Source: Kappaphycus alvarezii (lineage: Eukaryota; Rhodophyta; Florideophyceae; Gigartinales; Solieriaceae). Taken from it: a DNA stretch of 64,000 nucleotides. A model generated the notes under the pieces. The model was given only the letters and a program-made list of their open reading frames with translations. It was not told the origin of the DNA and made no database searches. Position 1 is the first letter of the stretch. Every line of letters begins with the position of its first letter. The DNA lies in the NCBI GenBank assembly GCA_002205965.3, contig NADL03000069.1:124001-188000 (forward strand), given 5' to 3'. This document shows, piece by piece, positions 12,641 to 23,730 of this stretch. A program made the position numbers and the translations under genes.

Positions 12641-15600
12641 TAGCGAGTAGGGACTAAAATGTATACTCCATGTCTGGAACAAGATTATAACTATTGTTGC
12701 TATATCCCCAATTTTAATATACAGGTAGGTCTAAGATAACTAACATGTTTTCCAACGACATTAAAGTATGCGTTTGCACAAATCTTCTGGTTGAGCTCCG
12801 CCTTATTATCCCACACTGAAGTGCTACAGGGCTTCCATAAATTCTAAGCCTGCATCAGAAATCTCCCATTTGATACTAAAAACCCCTAATAGCAAAATGT
12901 CGTCTTTTATAGAGAGGGAATATTATTCATAATCCTTATAATGGGTAACATGTTAATAAAAATGGTAGTATATCGTAAATTTTGTCATCTTCTCCCGTCA
13001 AATAACCAATCAGTTCTCCTTTTCTTCTTACAACTATTCCGAAAATCACATAGCTTGTGTACTAGAGCTTATATTGAGAAAACTTTGTTTCCAATTAGAC
13101 AGAGATATTTTAGATGTTCATAGAACGGATAGTGGCGTCGCATATGAAAAGCCAACGTCGATCTCTTCTCAAATCTTAAAGAAAAATCTTTAATTGGATG
13201 CATTTCATTGATATAACGCATGGACTAGACTACTTTGTACGAAACGCGGGCCACTTCAAAGTACGCTATTAAATCTTTACGCAAACGAAAGATAAATTTG
13301 ATCTGAGAGCGAGTAACAGCGGTTTGTCAATTGAACCCCTCATTTGCAGTCAACACACCTTGCGAGTTTTCGAGATATGTCTCCTTCTGCGGTACTGCTA
13401 ACCCGCAAAAATTTCGACTAAGGTCGGTGTGGGCATCGGAATACTCCCCTGAGCCTCCTTTTACGGTATTAATTGCTTCACTAACCTTTTCTGAGATAAA
13501 AATTAATTAAGAAAAATTACAGAAAGGATCAATCAATAGTAAACTTTTTGTTAGCAAAATGGATACCTTATTTCCAACCAAAAAAAATGTGGGCTGCGCC
13601 AAAAGCTAATTACAATGGTAAATCACAAGGCATTGGTACAATTAATCATCATTTAAACTACATTGAAATCAGAGCACTTATTATTTGAGTTTATACAGGT
13701 TTAAGTTTAAAAAATAAATGAGCCATCGCATGGCCAAAGGGAACTGAACATTTCCAAAATAATTTATTCAGATCAGCACCTCATCCACTTTGGGATAAGT
13801 GCCAATAGCTCCCGGATTTTTTCCCATGGGCTACGCATCTCTGCTGCGCATCACTGTTTTACAGATCGTTTTAAATCGCTAGTGTTCAAACGATAGAACT
13901 ACGGGATAATAACCAGAGCCAACTCATCAATGAAATCGTACGAAATGAGAACATATGGTTAGTAAAATGTAGTGCGACGTGAGAGTTAGTTAACTTACGT
14001 CAGTGTTAAAATGAGATTTTTGCTCAGGGTATCATGAAATTCTGATAACATTTCGTAGTTCTTAGATTGATTTTAGGCACGATTTTTAGAGAAAATACAA
14101 TTCGAACATTCCGATAGTTTCTGTAGATTGAAAATTTTACTTTTGATTACACACATTTTGTACTAAACGAAAACCCGTATGCTTCCAATTTCGGTTTGTC
14201 CAACTTTTTGATACATTACGAGAAGAGTTGTAAGTCTAATTTTTACGGCTTTTTTGAATAATATAATACTTTCATCAAATGAAACTGTTCTCGAAAAACA
14301 ATTCATATGTCAGCAAAAAATACATGGATAAATTCAAAAAGCAAATAGCTCCAGATTCATGCGGCTCAAGCTTTTGCCATATTCAATACTTAATTTCGAT
14401 TCCTATACCATTTCAAGAAATCCTTTTTGTAACCAGTTTTTGATCAAGCTGTTACATAATTCTCCCGTAATAAATGCAAAATTTCTTCACAGATATGATT
14501 TCAGAAACACATCTTCATATTTACATACAGTTATTTTGGCTTGACCGTGAGACGATATCTACGCTCCGGTACAAATATACTGCGTACTTACCCACATATC
14601 CACCACAGTAAATTAGCCCCAATTTCCATTTCGGGGTCGGGTATGTTGAACTTGAATAAATGACTACAACTTTCTTGAGATCAAAAAATTTCAGATAGTA
14701 CTCTTGCTATGTTACAAATATCTTGATTAGGTATTTTACTATTCAAAGATCTCTTTCCTCTCTTTTCCTCGAATATTATGAATATATAAGACCCTTCTAG
14801 ACTAAGTCCGGGGCGGCCGAGCATACTTTCGCCTTTAAAGTTTCAAATGGAATATTCGCAACTTTTCATATTCTAATGTGTGAGAATATTGAGCAATCAT
14901 CTTCATTCACTCGTAAATCTCTTTTTTCCCCTTTATTGCTAACTTTCGGAAATTGCAGTACAATTTATCGTCCTACTCTATGGTCACCCTTCGCGTACAA
15001 AATATCAATTCATCGTCAGCTCAAATAGTTTTCATTTTCAGTTTGTCGTCTCTATTCTTCCGTTTTTTCGTATCCAGTGCTGCCTGAAAGAATGTTAGAT
15101 TTATGTTGAAATGGGTGGGAAAGAAAACCCCACAAAGGATACATATTTTTCGAGATTGATATAAAAAACATCAATCAGTCATGCAACGGTAAAAACTTTA
15201 ACTTCGGAAAACTTCTTATTTCTGTCCTAAACCAATTTTAAAATGGGGACAAAATTCAATTCAGAATATTTCAACATATTTTCTCGTGGCATTAAAAAGA
15301 GAATATATAGCGGAGACACTATGCTGTAAAATAGTATTATATCTCGCTGAAGAAACCTTTGGCATTCCGGATAAAATTTCGTTTGACTAGTTAGTATTTC
15401 AAACTAATTCAAGTTTAACCGTAATTTTTCGGGGGCTACTGCACAAAAAATCTGGAGTACTGATTTATTTCAAATTACATTATAACGAGAAAAATTAGGG
15501 GTTTTCATTTGTGTAGAAATTGTTTAGTCTATGTTCCAAAGCGCATCAAATAATTTCTACGAGTGATCGGTATGGGGGAACCAAGAAATGGAATAAATCC

Positions 15601-18600
15601 GGTTCTTAGTGCAGAATCTTTTAGGCGTGTGTTTGGGTCCTTTTTATTTCTTGAAGTACTATTAATTTATCAAAAAAAATATGAATGCAATTGGAAAATT
15701 TTCAGGAAATCCTTTTTGGCTACAAATAAAGTTGTAAAGTCCCATTAACTTAAAAGTTTACTTATGCTGATAAAAATGCTTATGAAATGATCAAAAGTAA
15801 GACAAAAGTAAGAGCCTTGAAAATTTACCGTGCAAATAGAATAAAATGTAAGGTATAAATTGTCGTTTCTATTATAATCATCACTTCGAAACGTATATTA
15901 TGTAAATAGGCATGATTTATATATTTCCCTTTTCCCTGATTGGGGTTTTCGAATAGATATGAATACTTATATAATTTACAAATTTATGGAGTATATCAAA
16001 ATAAACCAAAATTGTTCCCACGAATCGAACAGTTAGCTCATCTCTAAGTCTACTATTGGTTTTGACCTTTAAAGGTGGAAAGTATTGCTTAAATACCACC
16101 TTCAGAAGGTGGTCGAAATTTTTTTCACCATGCCTAGTGTCACAAGAGCTGATCTACGCATTGCTTATCAATAATGGATGTTTCGCCAGAAAAATATCCA
16201 TAAAAAATATATATGTACTACTACGGGTACAATTAAGTGATTTTGGCTACGTTTTTTACATAAAGTTTTACTCGTTTACGGGAAAGGATTCTCGTTTACG
16301 GGAAAGGATTCTCGTTTACGGGAAAGGATTCATTTCCCTTGGGATACCAATATCATATATCACTCACCACAAGAACCTACTTGTCACCTTTTTGTATCTT
16401 ATTAGACTTTGCTAAATTAGAAATCTAGCCTATGTTTCTCAAAACAAAAACATAGACCTACATAGATTTAATCTTGAGTCTTTCTAAGCTGTTCAACAAT
16501 AAAGCTTCTTGAAAGAGGAGTTCTTAAATATTATTACAGCTTAAGATCTTTTCTTTTCGTTGAGTAGATTTTTAACTCTATTTTATTTTTCAATTTTTCA
16601 AAAGTGGATATGATTTAAATATCCTTTAATGGAATATAAACTTAATGACGAAAAGATTTAGGATATATCTGTATTTCTATTATTTTACTGTTAGCTGTAC
16701 AAAACATTCGCTCTGTAAACACTCCAGTAAAGAACTAATTCGCACACAGCCAATGAAAATGATAACTACTCCTTCCCAATATTTTGCATAGGGTCTTTGC
16801 CCTCCTTTTAAAACTGATCTTATAAATGATTACTTGATAAGAAGTTTTTCTGCTGAAAGCATTGATTTATGGCAATACTGAAAAATTGAAATTACGAACG
16901 ATATAATTTGAATTATTTATTCATTTATATGTCCCACTCAAATGGAAAAATTTTCTTTGTGACTACTTCTTGTTGCAAACATGAACATTACATCATTATC
17001 AATCTTATTAGCTTATAAACGTTTTTTCTTGTCACTTCTAAACAATCGAAAGGTATTAAACTTTGAACTGTATTCAGATAAACAGTTCTTTCCTTCTGTC
17101 TATTTTAAAAATATTTTAAGTGACCGAATACGCAGATGAAAGGATTTTAGGTTTTACGGTATCACTCTTGAAATATAATTAAAATGACTGTTTATTACGT
17201 TAAAGATGAATGTTTTGAGTAGTCTCTTCAATTGTTTCGATTTCTAATTGGTTTTTAGGAAAAGAATTAGCAACAGTTATTTTCTAGTATTACAACTTTG
17301 AAAGAGAAGAAATTATATCAGATGGAGCTTAAAATGTCTAAAAATGAGCTTACAAAGGGCAGTTTATTACCATTTTTCTCCAGTGGACACATGTAAGTGA
17401 TGCATGTTCAGGTCCTTTGATGATGATTTTCAGCTTCTTGAAGAATCATATTTGCTTACGCAGGCTTTTCACTCCATTCAAAAGTGCAAATAAAATCTCG
17501 TAAAATTTCAAAACTGATGCAGAAGAATCACGTTGAAGGGAAAACCGCAATAAGATCCTCTCAACATAAGTATTTATTCACACACGCCAAAAGGGCCAAC
17601 TGCCAACATTAGTCAAAGTACAAAAATATTTTTTTAATTTTTTTAAAATCATTTTTTCAACTCATACAGGCCCTATTCATTCTTTTTTACGACTCAAAAT
17701 CATAGAAATCATTTTTTGGAATATTTAGTTTCTTTTACCTCTCTTCAGAGCGCTATATTCAAGTTCTTCCCTTTTTAACGATTCCAAAATAGTAATGACA
17801 TATAAAATTTCCACTTTTTTCTCTACGAAAGGATTTGGAAACCCAGGTGAAATCTCTCAAATATTAAATTTTACAAGCTAGTACTCACCCGCTCATTGAT
17901 CATCAATGTTGGCATATTCCTGCAGGTCGCGTTCCTCGCCATCCTACTTTACCAAATGCAATAAATAATACTCCCCAGGGTTTCCCATTTCATCCTTTTG
18001 GCTTTCAGCATCTTATGTAAGCCCCTTTTACTGCTAAAACTAGTTTTTTTATGTATCTTGGTATTATTTTCGAGTCTTTCGCAACATGATATGTACAGAG
18101 GTTAGTCATTTTTTTGAAAGAACAGGGATCTGAACTGCGGAATGGATGAATGTATTGATAAATGATTTGAAAACTGTATGATTCTTTTAAAGTGCTTTAA
18201 AGTGAAGAATCTTTTCGATTTTTCAATACTCTGGTCGAATAAGACTGTATATCCACACGCTCAGTTCTTAAATTGTGTCATATGTGGGCCAATAAAAAAC
18301 ATTTATTTGAATGAATTTCGAAACGAAGTTTGGAGAACGACTTGTATCACTAATTGAGAAGTTTCGCCTCGAAAAGCTGAAAAATAGGTAAAAATAGGAA
18401 CACAGTGCATTTGGTATCATAGAGAAATTTAACATTAGTAATGGCTTCTGTGGAAATGTTTGAGATTATTATTTTATTTCGGAATATCCTAGACATGTAT
18501 GTAGATATGTAAAATGCAGAAAGTTTCACTAGGTTCTTATCAATACAATTGAAAAAATGTGGGTTTTTTTTGGTGCTTCTGTTGTTAAAGTAAATTCGAG
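12641..18600. other. Long AT-rich region without recognisable genes
   Basis: Apart from the tandem repeat at 16,271-16,330 I see no feature. The longest frame (plus 16,056-16,415, 119 codons) runs through that repeat, whose 20-bp unit is not a multiple of three, so its middle is read in three different frames. That argues against a selected protein. Confidence 0.5.
16271..16330. repeat. Perfect 20-bp tandem repeat, three copies
   Basis: The unit CTCGTTTACGGGAAAGGATT occurs three times head to tail without a mismatch. Perfect identity in otherwise decayed sequence points to a recent local duplication. Confidence 0.95.
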
Positions 18601-18639
18601 TCTATCTGGAAACAATATGGAAAGCTAAAATCAACTAAA

Positions 18640-18960
18640 GCAGCATGCAGAGCAGGGAAGAGAAAGAGTTTATGGAGTGGTCATAGACTCCGCCACATTA
18701 CAGAGTTTATTGGTAATTTCACACTTTGTTCCACTCGTAGTAAACTAACTCAAACGTTCCACTTTGGAGTTGAAGCATGTCTCCAACCGTGTGATAACAT
18801 CCTAAATGGCACCGAATGGCTCATCATTTGTCTGTAGGAACCTTACAGTATATACCGAACTTGCGTCGTCATACACTGGAAAACATTTCTTGCACCAACC
18901 AGAGATTTGTGTCGGAACAATCCGAAAAAAAATGAACAAATGCTAAGCCAATACGCTTTG
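18640..18960 (+). pseudogene. Possible piggyBac-type (DDE_Tnp_1_7) transposase relic
   Basis: One plus-strand frame reads KVYGVVIDSATLQSLLVIS near 18,670, later LTVYTELASSYTGKHFLH, and then CVGTIRKKMNK, with two in-frame stops between. In piggyBac-like transposases a D-N/S-x-Y/F-T-S segment is followed by a C/V-G-T-x-R-x-N/K-R block, and the spacing here is similar. The expected catalytic aspartate in the VYTE block would be replaced by glutamate. This is a weak match made by eye; chance similarity in AT-rich DNA is a real alternative. Confidence 0.25.
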
Positions 18961-19159
18961 TAGATCTTCCATTACTCTCCTTACGTGTTGATCTGATTGC
19001 AATGCCTTTCATACAACGATCACAAGGAAGAAAATGTTTTTAAACCTTAATTTCAACTCCATTCAACAACGGGATTGTCCTCGTGATAAAAATCTTACTG
19101 AAATGACTTATAGGGTTACAAAATAGAGAAAAGAAATGGTAAGACTCAACTATCCCAAA

Positions 19160-19450
19160 CAGGATGTGTTGCAAGCGAAAAAAGTACTACCGTAGTATAG
19201 TTGAGCGTACAGAAAGAAACTTGAAATGACAAAGGTTGAAAGTGCTACATACGAGTATAAAAGAGGGCGAGTCTACCGCTTATGCTCTGAGGCCAGCGTA
19301 GCAAAAACCTTTCTCGTGACTTAAGTTCACTTTCAACTTTCAAACTACTTGGGACTTGACTTGAAGTTGTCTACCAATTTTCTCGAACTCTCCAAGAGGA
19401 AGCAGCAGATTCAGCTTATATAGACAAATGGCTGCATCTCAAGCTCAAAC
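19160..19450 (-). repeat. LTR-A copy with TATA box, minus strand
   Basis: On the minus strand the order is TGTCTATATAAGCTGAA, CTGCTTCCTC, GAGAGT, GGTAGACAACTTCAAGTC, AAGTCCCAAGTAGTTTGA, AAGTTGAAAGTGAACTTAAG, GGTAGACTCGCC, CGGTAGTACTTTTTTCGCTT and GCAACACATCC. This matches the plus-strand copy at 28,600-28,870 block for block. CTATATAAG is a plausible LTR promoter TATA box and the TTGCAACA end a plausible LTR 3' end. It lies just downstream of minus-strand gypsy element G1 and could be its 3' LTR, but I found no matching 5' LTR on the other side. Confidence 0.75.
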
Positions 19451-19530
19451 ATAACTATAACAGATACTAGATAAGACCTACAGACATTTTGTGTGGATAA
19501 TATTCTCTAACAAAAGATATTTTAAACACA

Positions 19531-19584
19531 CACAATCGATAAGGTCTTCTCATTTACCACAATCGATAAGGTCTTCTCATTTAC
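19531..19584. repeat. 27-bp tandem duplication
   Basis: Two adjacent 27-bp copies (19,531-19,557 and 19,558-19,584), each beginning CACAATCGATAAGGTC, with no mismatch. It lies between the LTR-A copy and the end of G1. Confidence 0.95.
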
Positions 19585-19755
19585 CATACTATAGATCAGT
19601 CCCAAACAACTAATTCATAATATCCATGCTAACCAATCAGTCCCCACAAATATTCGGTAACAGCTTACAATTCTCTATTTACTCCGAGGAGATATTTAGA
19701 CACCTAAAGATTCCCTTATCCAGTTCAAGCTTCGGGACTACCTAGTCCATACTGT

Positions 19756-20420
19756 CTAGCCCACGCCCCTTTTCACGGTTCTGAATCGGTTCCATTGTGT
19801 CCTTTGACTCAGTAAGTCCTTTTCATCGCACTTGTTCTTTGAGCTTGCCATCGTATCTTCTTCAATTAGTTTCATCAAGCGAGCCACCGGCATACCAGTT
19901 TCAGACGATAGAACGTGCGATGTTATGGCTTTCGCGTTCAGCGAACTTTCTGCGTAAAACTTCAGGCGAGAGCCATGCCCCTCTTGTAACGAGCCGTTGC
20001 GAGGTCTTGAACTTGAAAGACGTAATCTGATAATGGATTTACTACGCGGCGTGGGCCTTTCCACCGAAGTGAAAGCTTTTCACCAGCTGTAAACTCTTCT
20101 CGAGCTACCAAAACATAGTCCCCTACACTGAAGTTAGCATGTTTCCGAGACAATGCAGCTTCTCGAGCAGCACGACGGTTGTCGGTAAGAGTCTTTTCTA
20201 CGAAAGGGTTTAAGTCCGCGACGGCCTGCTGTAAAACAGACTTGTTCATCGATCGTTCCTTCTGTACATCTGTCATCGTCACAGCTGCACCTGTATTGCT
20301 GCTGATGAATGTCTTGATTGGTGGAGTCGACTCTAGTCCCATAAATGCTCTCAATGGTGGCACTTTTCCGCGCTGGGGTAATGGCGCGTTTTTCAACGCA
20401 CTTCGCACGAGAGGCAACAT
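19756..20420 (-). pseudogene. G1 integrase C-terminal region
   Basis: The minus frame 19,962-20,420 contains RRAAREAALSRKHANFSVGD, then YVLVAREEF and KLSLRWKGPRRVV. This is the typical gypsy integrase C-terminal barrel (a basic helix, F-x-V-G-D-x-V-L, then W-x-G-P). The tail continues in another frame (19,756-20,064; SRLKFYAESSLNAKAI). In relatives a chromodomain often sits here, but I do not see a convincing one. At least one frameshift separates the two parts. Confidence 0.7.
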
Positions 20421-20426
20421 GTCGGG

Positions 20427-20990
20427 CTACCCTGTTGTGTGCAGTTGTAGTTCTGATAGTACTGCACGAAATGTCCGAACGAGTTCATTGCCTAGCCGCT
20501 CGACGGCTCCATTACTCCACGGGTAGTAGGGTAGTGTAAAGTGGTGCGGGGTCTTGAGACCCTTTAAGACTAAAAGTACGGTTTCGTTTTGGAAATGTGT
20601 CGGACCATCCGACACGAGTCCTTTCGGTACTCCGAACGCAGCGCACCAGTCCACAAGTTCTCGGGTAGCGTTCTCTGCAACTGTGTCCGGGAAGGCAAAA
20701 AACCACGAGTAGCATGAATGGTATTCTCTGACCATTAGGACGTACTTGCTTCCATCTGAACTTTATATTATCAAACTGTAAAAGGTCATTGGGCGTCATG
20801 CCAGGCACAGACGGTCCGAAGGGGCGGTATAATTTGTCCCCCCAACTGTCGACAGACAGTGAATACAAGCGCGCGCGAAGGACCGGACGTCCGATGTCAT
20901 CGTTGACCCAAAGTGTGATTGGCGCAGAGTCCGCTCTGTTGAGTCACGCCCGCGATGCCCAGCAGGGCCAGTGTGAGCTATGACACATAA
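20427..20990 (-). pseudogene. G1 integrase core
   Basis: The minus frame 20,427-20,735 carries GVPKGLVSDGPTHFQNE and PYYPWSNGAVERLGNELV. These supply the second catalytic aspartate (VSDG) and the catalytic glutamate (GAVERLGNE) of the retroviral-type integrase core. The first catalytic aspartate falls in the neighbouring frame 20,512-20,868 (NDLLQFDNIKF), so a frameshift lies near 20,735-20,780. It would have inserted the element's cDNA. Non-functional as it stands. Confidence 0.8.
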
Positions 20991-21067
20991 ACGAAGCTGT
21001 AAATCATCGCAAGGGTCTGGGATCCATATTGACCCAGCCGGGTTGACCCACAGTCCGTCACGCTGTT

Positions 21068-21733
21068 CTAGATGTGGAGAAGTCTTTCAGATGTATGGAG
21101 GCTTTGTTCTTCAGCTATTTCATACAATGACGGCCAATCAAAGTCCTCGGACGACACAAACAGCAGCTCAGGAATGTGAACCAGACGACGGACCGTGCGC
21201 GGAGCAGACCAGTGGCCCAAAAGATCGGCCCAGATATTCTCCTTGGCTTTGATATGAATAAAAGTAAAATTGTAAAACGAACGGCGCACAGCACAGCGAA
21301 AAAAATTCGTAGGGAGGTTTGTGAAAGATCTTGCATCACTGAAAGTGGGTAAAAGATAAAAAGCAAGTTATTGTTGTCAGTATAGAGGTCGAGCCGGTCA
21401 CCTCTGGCAGCAAGCCAATGCCTCCGATGCACTGCAGCCGTGACGGCATAAGCCTCTTTCTCTAATACAGACCACTCCAATTGAGGAGAGCTGAAACTGC
21501 CAGAAAGAAAACCGAGAGTCTCATGAGACTGTTCCGCGTGGGCTTAGCGAAGTCAGATCGCGGATTTTGTGTTACGATACCGGACCAGAAAGTATCTGAA
21601 GTGTCTGTGTAAATGCACAAACGCTTCTGGATATCTCGATGTGCAAGCTTAACCTGTTCGACAAGAGCGGCTTTACAAGCGCAAAAGGCAGCCGCTCGAA
21701 CGATCCCCAGTCCAGTGCGGCGAGAGATATGCG
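21068..21733 (-). pseudogene. G1 RNase H domain, downstream part
   Basis: The minus frames 21,572-21,766 (ISLAALDWGSFERL), 21,115-21,480 (MEWSVLEKEAYAV, then LDLYTDNNNLLF) and 21,068-21,289 (FYNFTFIHIKAKENIWADLL) follow the order of gypsy RNase H: E in WSVLEKE, D in YTDNNNL, and a final D in ADLL. At least three frames are used, so frameshifts are present. The upstream edge is where element M2 was inserted. Confidence 0.8.
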
Positions 21734-22056
21734 GCTAGTGTCTATACGACCATGCTCTGTCCTCATATGAGGACAGTTTCCGTTACATTTTGGAAAGGTA
21801 AATGTTTTGGAAGGCCGAAATTTTAACTGGAAAACAGGTTTTTCATGTTGAGTTACAGTAGAGCGGCTTTACAAGCGCAAAAGGCAGCCGCTCGAACGAT
21901 CCCCAGTCCAGTGCGGCGAGAGATATGCGGCTAGTGTCTATACGACCATGCTCTGTCCTCATATGAGGACAGTTTCCGTTACATTTTGGAAAGGTAAATG
22001 TTTTGGAAGGCCGAAATTTTAACTGGAAAACAGGTTTTTCATGTTGAGTTACAGTA
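21665..22056. repeat. Exact 196-bp tandem duplication across the G1/M2 junction
   Basis: Bases 21,665-21,860 and 21,861-22,056 are the same by eye, base for base. Each copy holds 69 bp of G1 RNase H sequence and the first 127 bp of M2, including the 20-bp palindrome CTGTCCTCATATGAGGACAG (21,757-21,776 and 21,953-21,972). The duplication therefore happened after M2 inserted. With no mismatch it is either very recent or an assembly artefact. Confidence 0.95.
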
Positions 22057-22355
22057 CAGTAATTTTTACTGTACGTGCGCCCTCGTTTCTGAAACCCCCA
22101 CGATAATACGAACTATTTTTCCTTCCGAAACGTAGTCGTTTTCACAACTTCTTGCGAAGAGCGGAAGCTGGTGAGGGAAATTGCTCTAGGCTTAACCGCG
22201 GTCAATAATCTTGAAAAGTTTGTTTTGATCGGCCATCTACACTCATGAACTAATGCGGAGGGACAAGAAATGCGTTGAGGTAAAAAAGAATTGTATTGAA
22301 AAAAAAGGGCTAAAAGTTGTCCTCATATGAGGACAACGGTCCAATAGACACTAGC
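21734..22355 (+). mobile_element. MITE-like element M2 inserted in G1
   Basis: The ends are inverted repeats: GCTAGTGTCTATACGACC at the left and, complemented, GCTAGTGTCTATTGGACC at the right (16 of 18 match). The element is flanked by CG on both sides, which may be a 2-bp target duplication: taking out the element with one CG leaves the flanking G1 codons in one frame. Inside the ends are long palindromes, a 20-bp one at 21,757-21,776 and a perfect 22-bp one at 22,316-22,337, both centred on CTCATATGAG. It has no open frame of its own. Without the 196-bp duplication the element is about 426 bp, close to the 443 bp of M1, which it matches in reverse complement along its length (for example TTCCTTCCGAAA, AGTCGTTTTCACA, AGCCTTAACC against AGGCTTAACC). 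Confidence 0.8.
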
Positions 22356-23730
22356 CGCTTGTTTAGTGCGCTGGCCTTCGCGGTCGTATACGCGTTCCAG
22401 GAAAGAACGCATGGGTCGATGAGCGTGGCAAAGTTCGGGATTCCGTGCTTTATCCATTGCATGGAACAGAAGAACTGCTGCAAATGTGCACCAGTCGTGG
22501 GCTCCTCCATAGAAACGAGACCATCCATGTGCCAGGGGTCAAAAACAAAGCATTTGGAGAGATAATACGGCCGCAGCATCGAATAGACGTCGCGAACAAA
22601 AGGCTTTTTGCCGGATGCAACTTGATGTTGTATTCAACGCAGAACTTGACCAATTTCTGTATGATCGCTAGTAATTCCTTGATCGTTTTAGCGAAAACCA
22701 GTAAGTCTTCGAGTCAATAGATGAGATTGGACCGGTTTGACGAGGGTAAAATGCCAGCGGGGCACGATTGGAGATACGTAACCGCATTTGTCGTCCCGTG
22801 TAAAACTCGTCTCGGGGTGTATATTATATCGGGTGTTATGAAGGACTGGCACTCTTGCAATAACTCCTCTAAAGGAAACTGCCAATAGCCATGGGACAGG
22901 TCGAACGTGGCGTATACAGTCGAGCCAGCCAGCTTGGTGAGCTGTTGCTCCACGTTCGTCATGGGGTATTGGTGCTGTATGGTGTACTTGTTGACCGGGC
23001 GGAGGTCTACGGTGAAGCGGAACTTTGCAGGTCCTGGCTTCGGAACGATCAATGGAGTGCTCGCCCACGCTGAGGTCGGGTTCGAGTACATGATACCGCA
23101 GCGAACTAAGTTCACGACAAAGCGTTCCAGGAAGTCCTTCTGGTCCTGTAAATAGTTGAGAAGCCGCACAAGGATGGGACGGGAATTGGGGGCAAAGTTA
23201 ATCTTGAGGGGTTTAACTTGAGCTGAAGGTTTTGCAGAAAAACCCGCGCGGAAGATATCTAAATTGGCGGTGACTATATCCGCGGCGTTCTGGCTTCGGG
23301 ATTTGTCATCCCATTTTTCGTGCGTCCTCGTCAAGGCCTGTGGTGGCACAACGGACCTCGTGCTGATCTCTGTTAATCGTGTCAAGAAGGGAGGGTAGGG
23401 GAACGGGTCAGGGTCGTTACATGCGTTGTAGTAGTCCACGAGCGGTCGTGCATCGGCCGAAGACATATGTAGTGAAGATTTTTCGTGCACTACACGGGTC
23501 AGAAGGGCAACCATCATGCGGTTGACTCTTCCAGAACGGCTGGAAGTGGTAGGGTTACCTACTACAGAACAGTCGGCGCGATCCAGAGCAGCACGGATAG
23601 CCTCCAGGAGTGTCTTTTTGTCTACTTTTAGATGACGGAGAACATATAGACAAATCAGTACGTCTTCGCAGGCGCGTTCATCATCAGCCACTAAGTATGT
23701 GACGTTTACTTGTGCCAGCTGACCTGCCAT
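22356..23730 (-). pseudogene. G1 protease C-terminus and reverse transcriptase
   Basis: The main minus frame (22,714-23,730, 338 codons, ATG start in the track but probably internal to a polyprotein) carries STPLIVPKPGPAKFRFTVDL (RT motif 1/2), YATFDLSHGYWQFPLEELLQ (motif A with the catalytic D of FDLSHGY) and TPRRVLHGTTNAVTYLQS (motif B). After a frame change, 22,450-22,653 (VEYNIKLHPAKSLLFAT) and 22,310-22,579 (MEEPTTGAHLQQFFCSMQW) give the thumb and connection. The motif C aspartates are not cleanly readable near 22,700, where the frame breaks. The N-terminal 150 residues are the protease/linker segment. Function lost. Confidence 0.85.

Noticed and set aside
16271..16330. CRISPR-like array
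   Set aside because: Units are directly adjacent without spacers and only three in number; the window is eukaryotic.
16056..16415. 119-codon ORF as a gene
   Set aside because: It runs through a 20-bp tandem repeat that shifts frame with every unit, has no known domain and lies in AT-rich sequence.
19160..19450. LTR-A copy as proven 3' LTR of G1
   Set aside because: Position and strand fit, but no LTR-A sequence was found upstream of G1 gag, so pairing is not shown.
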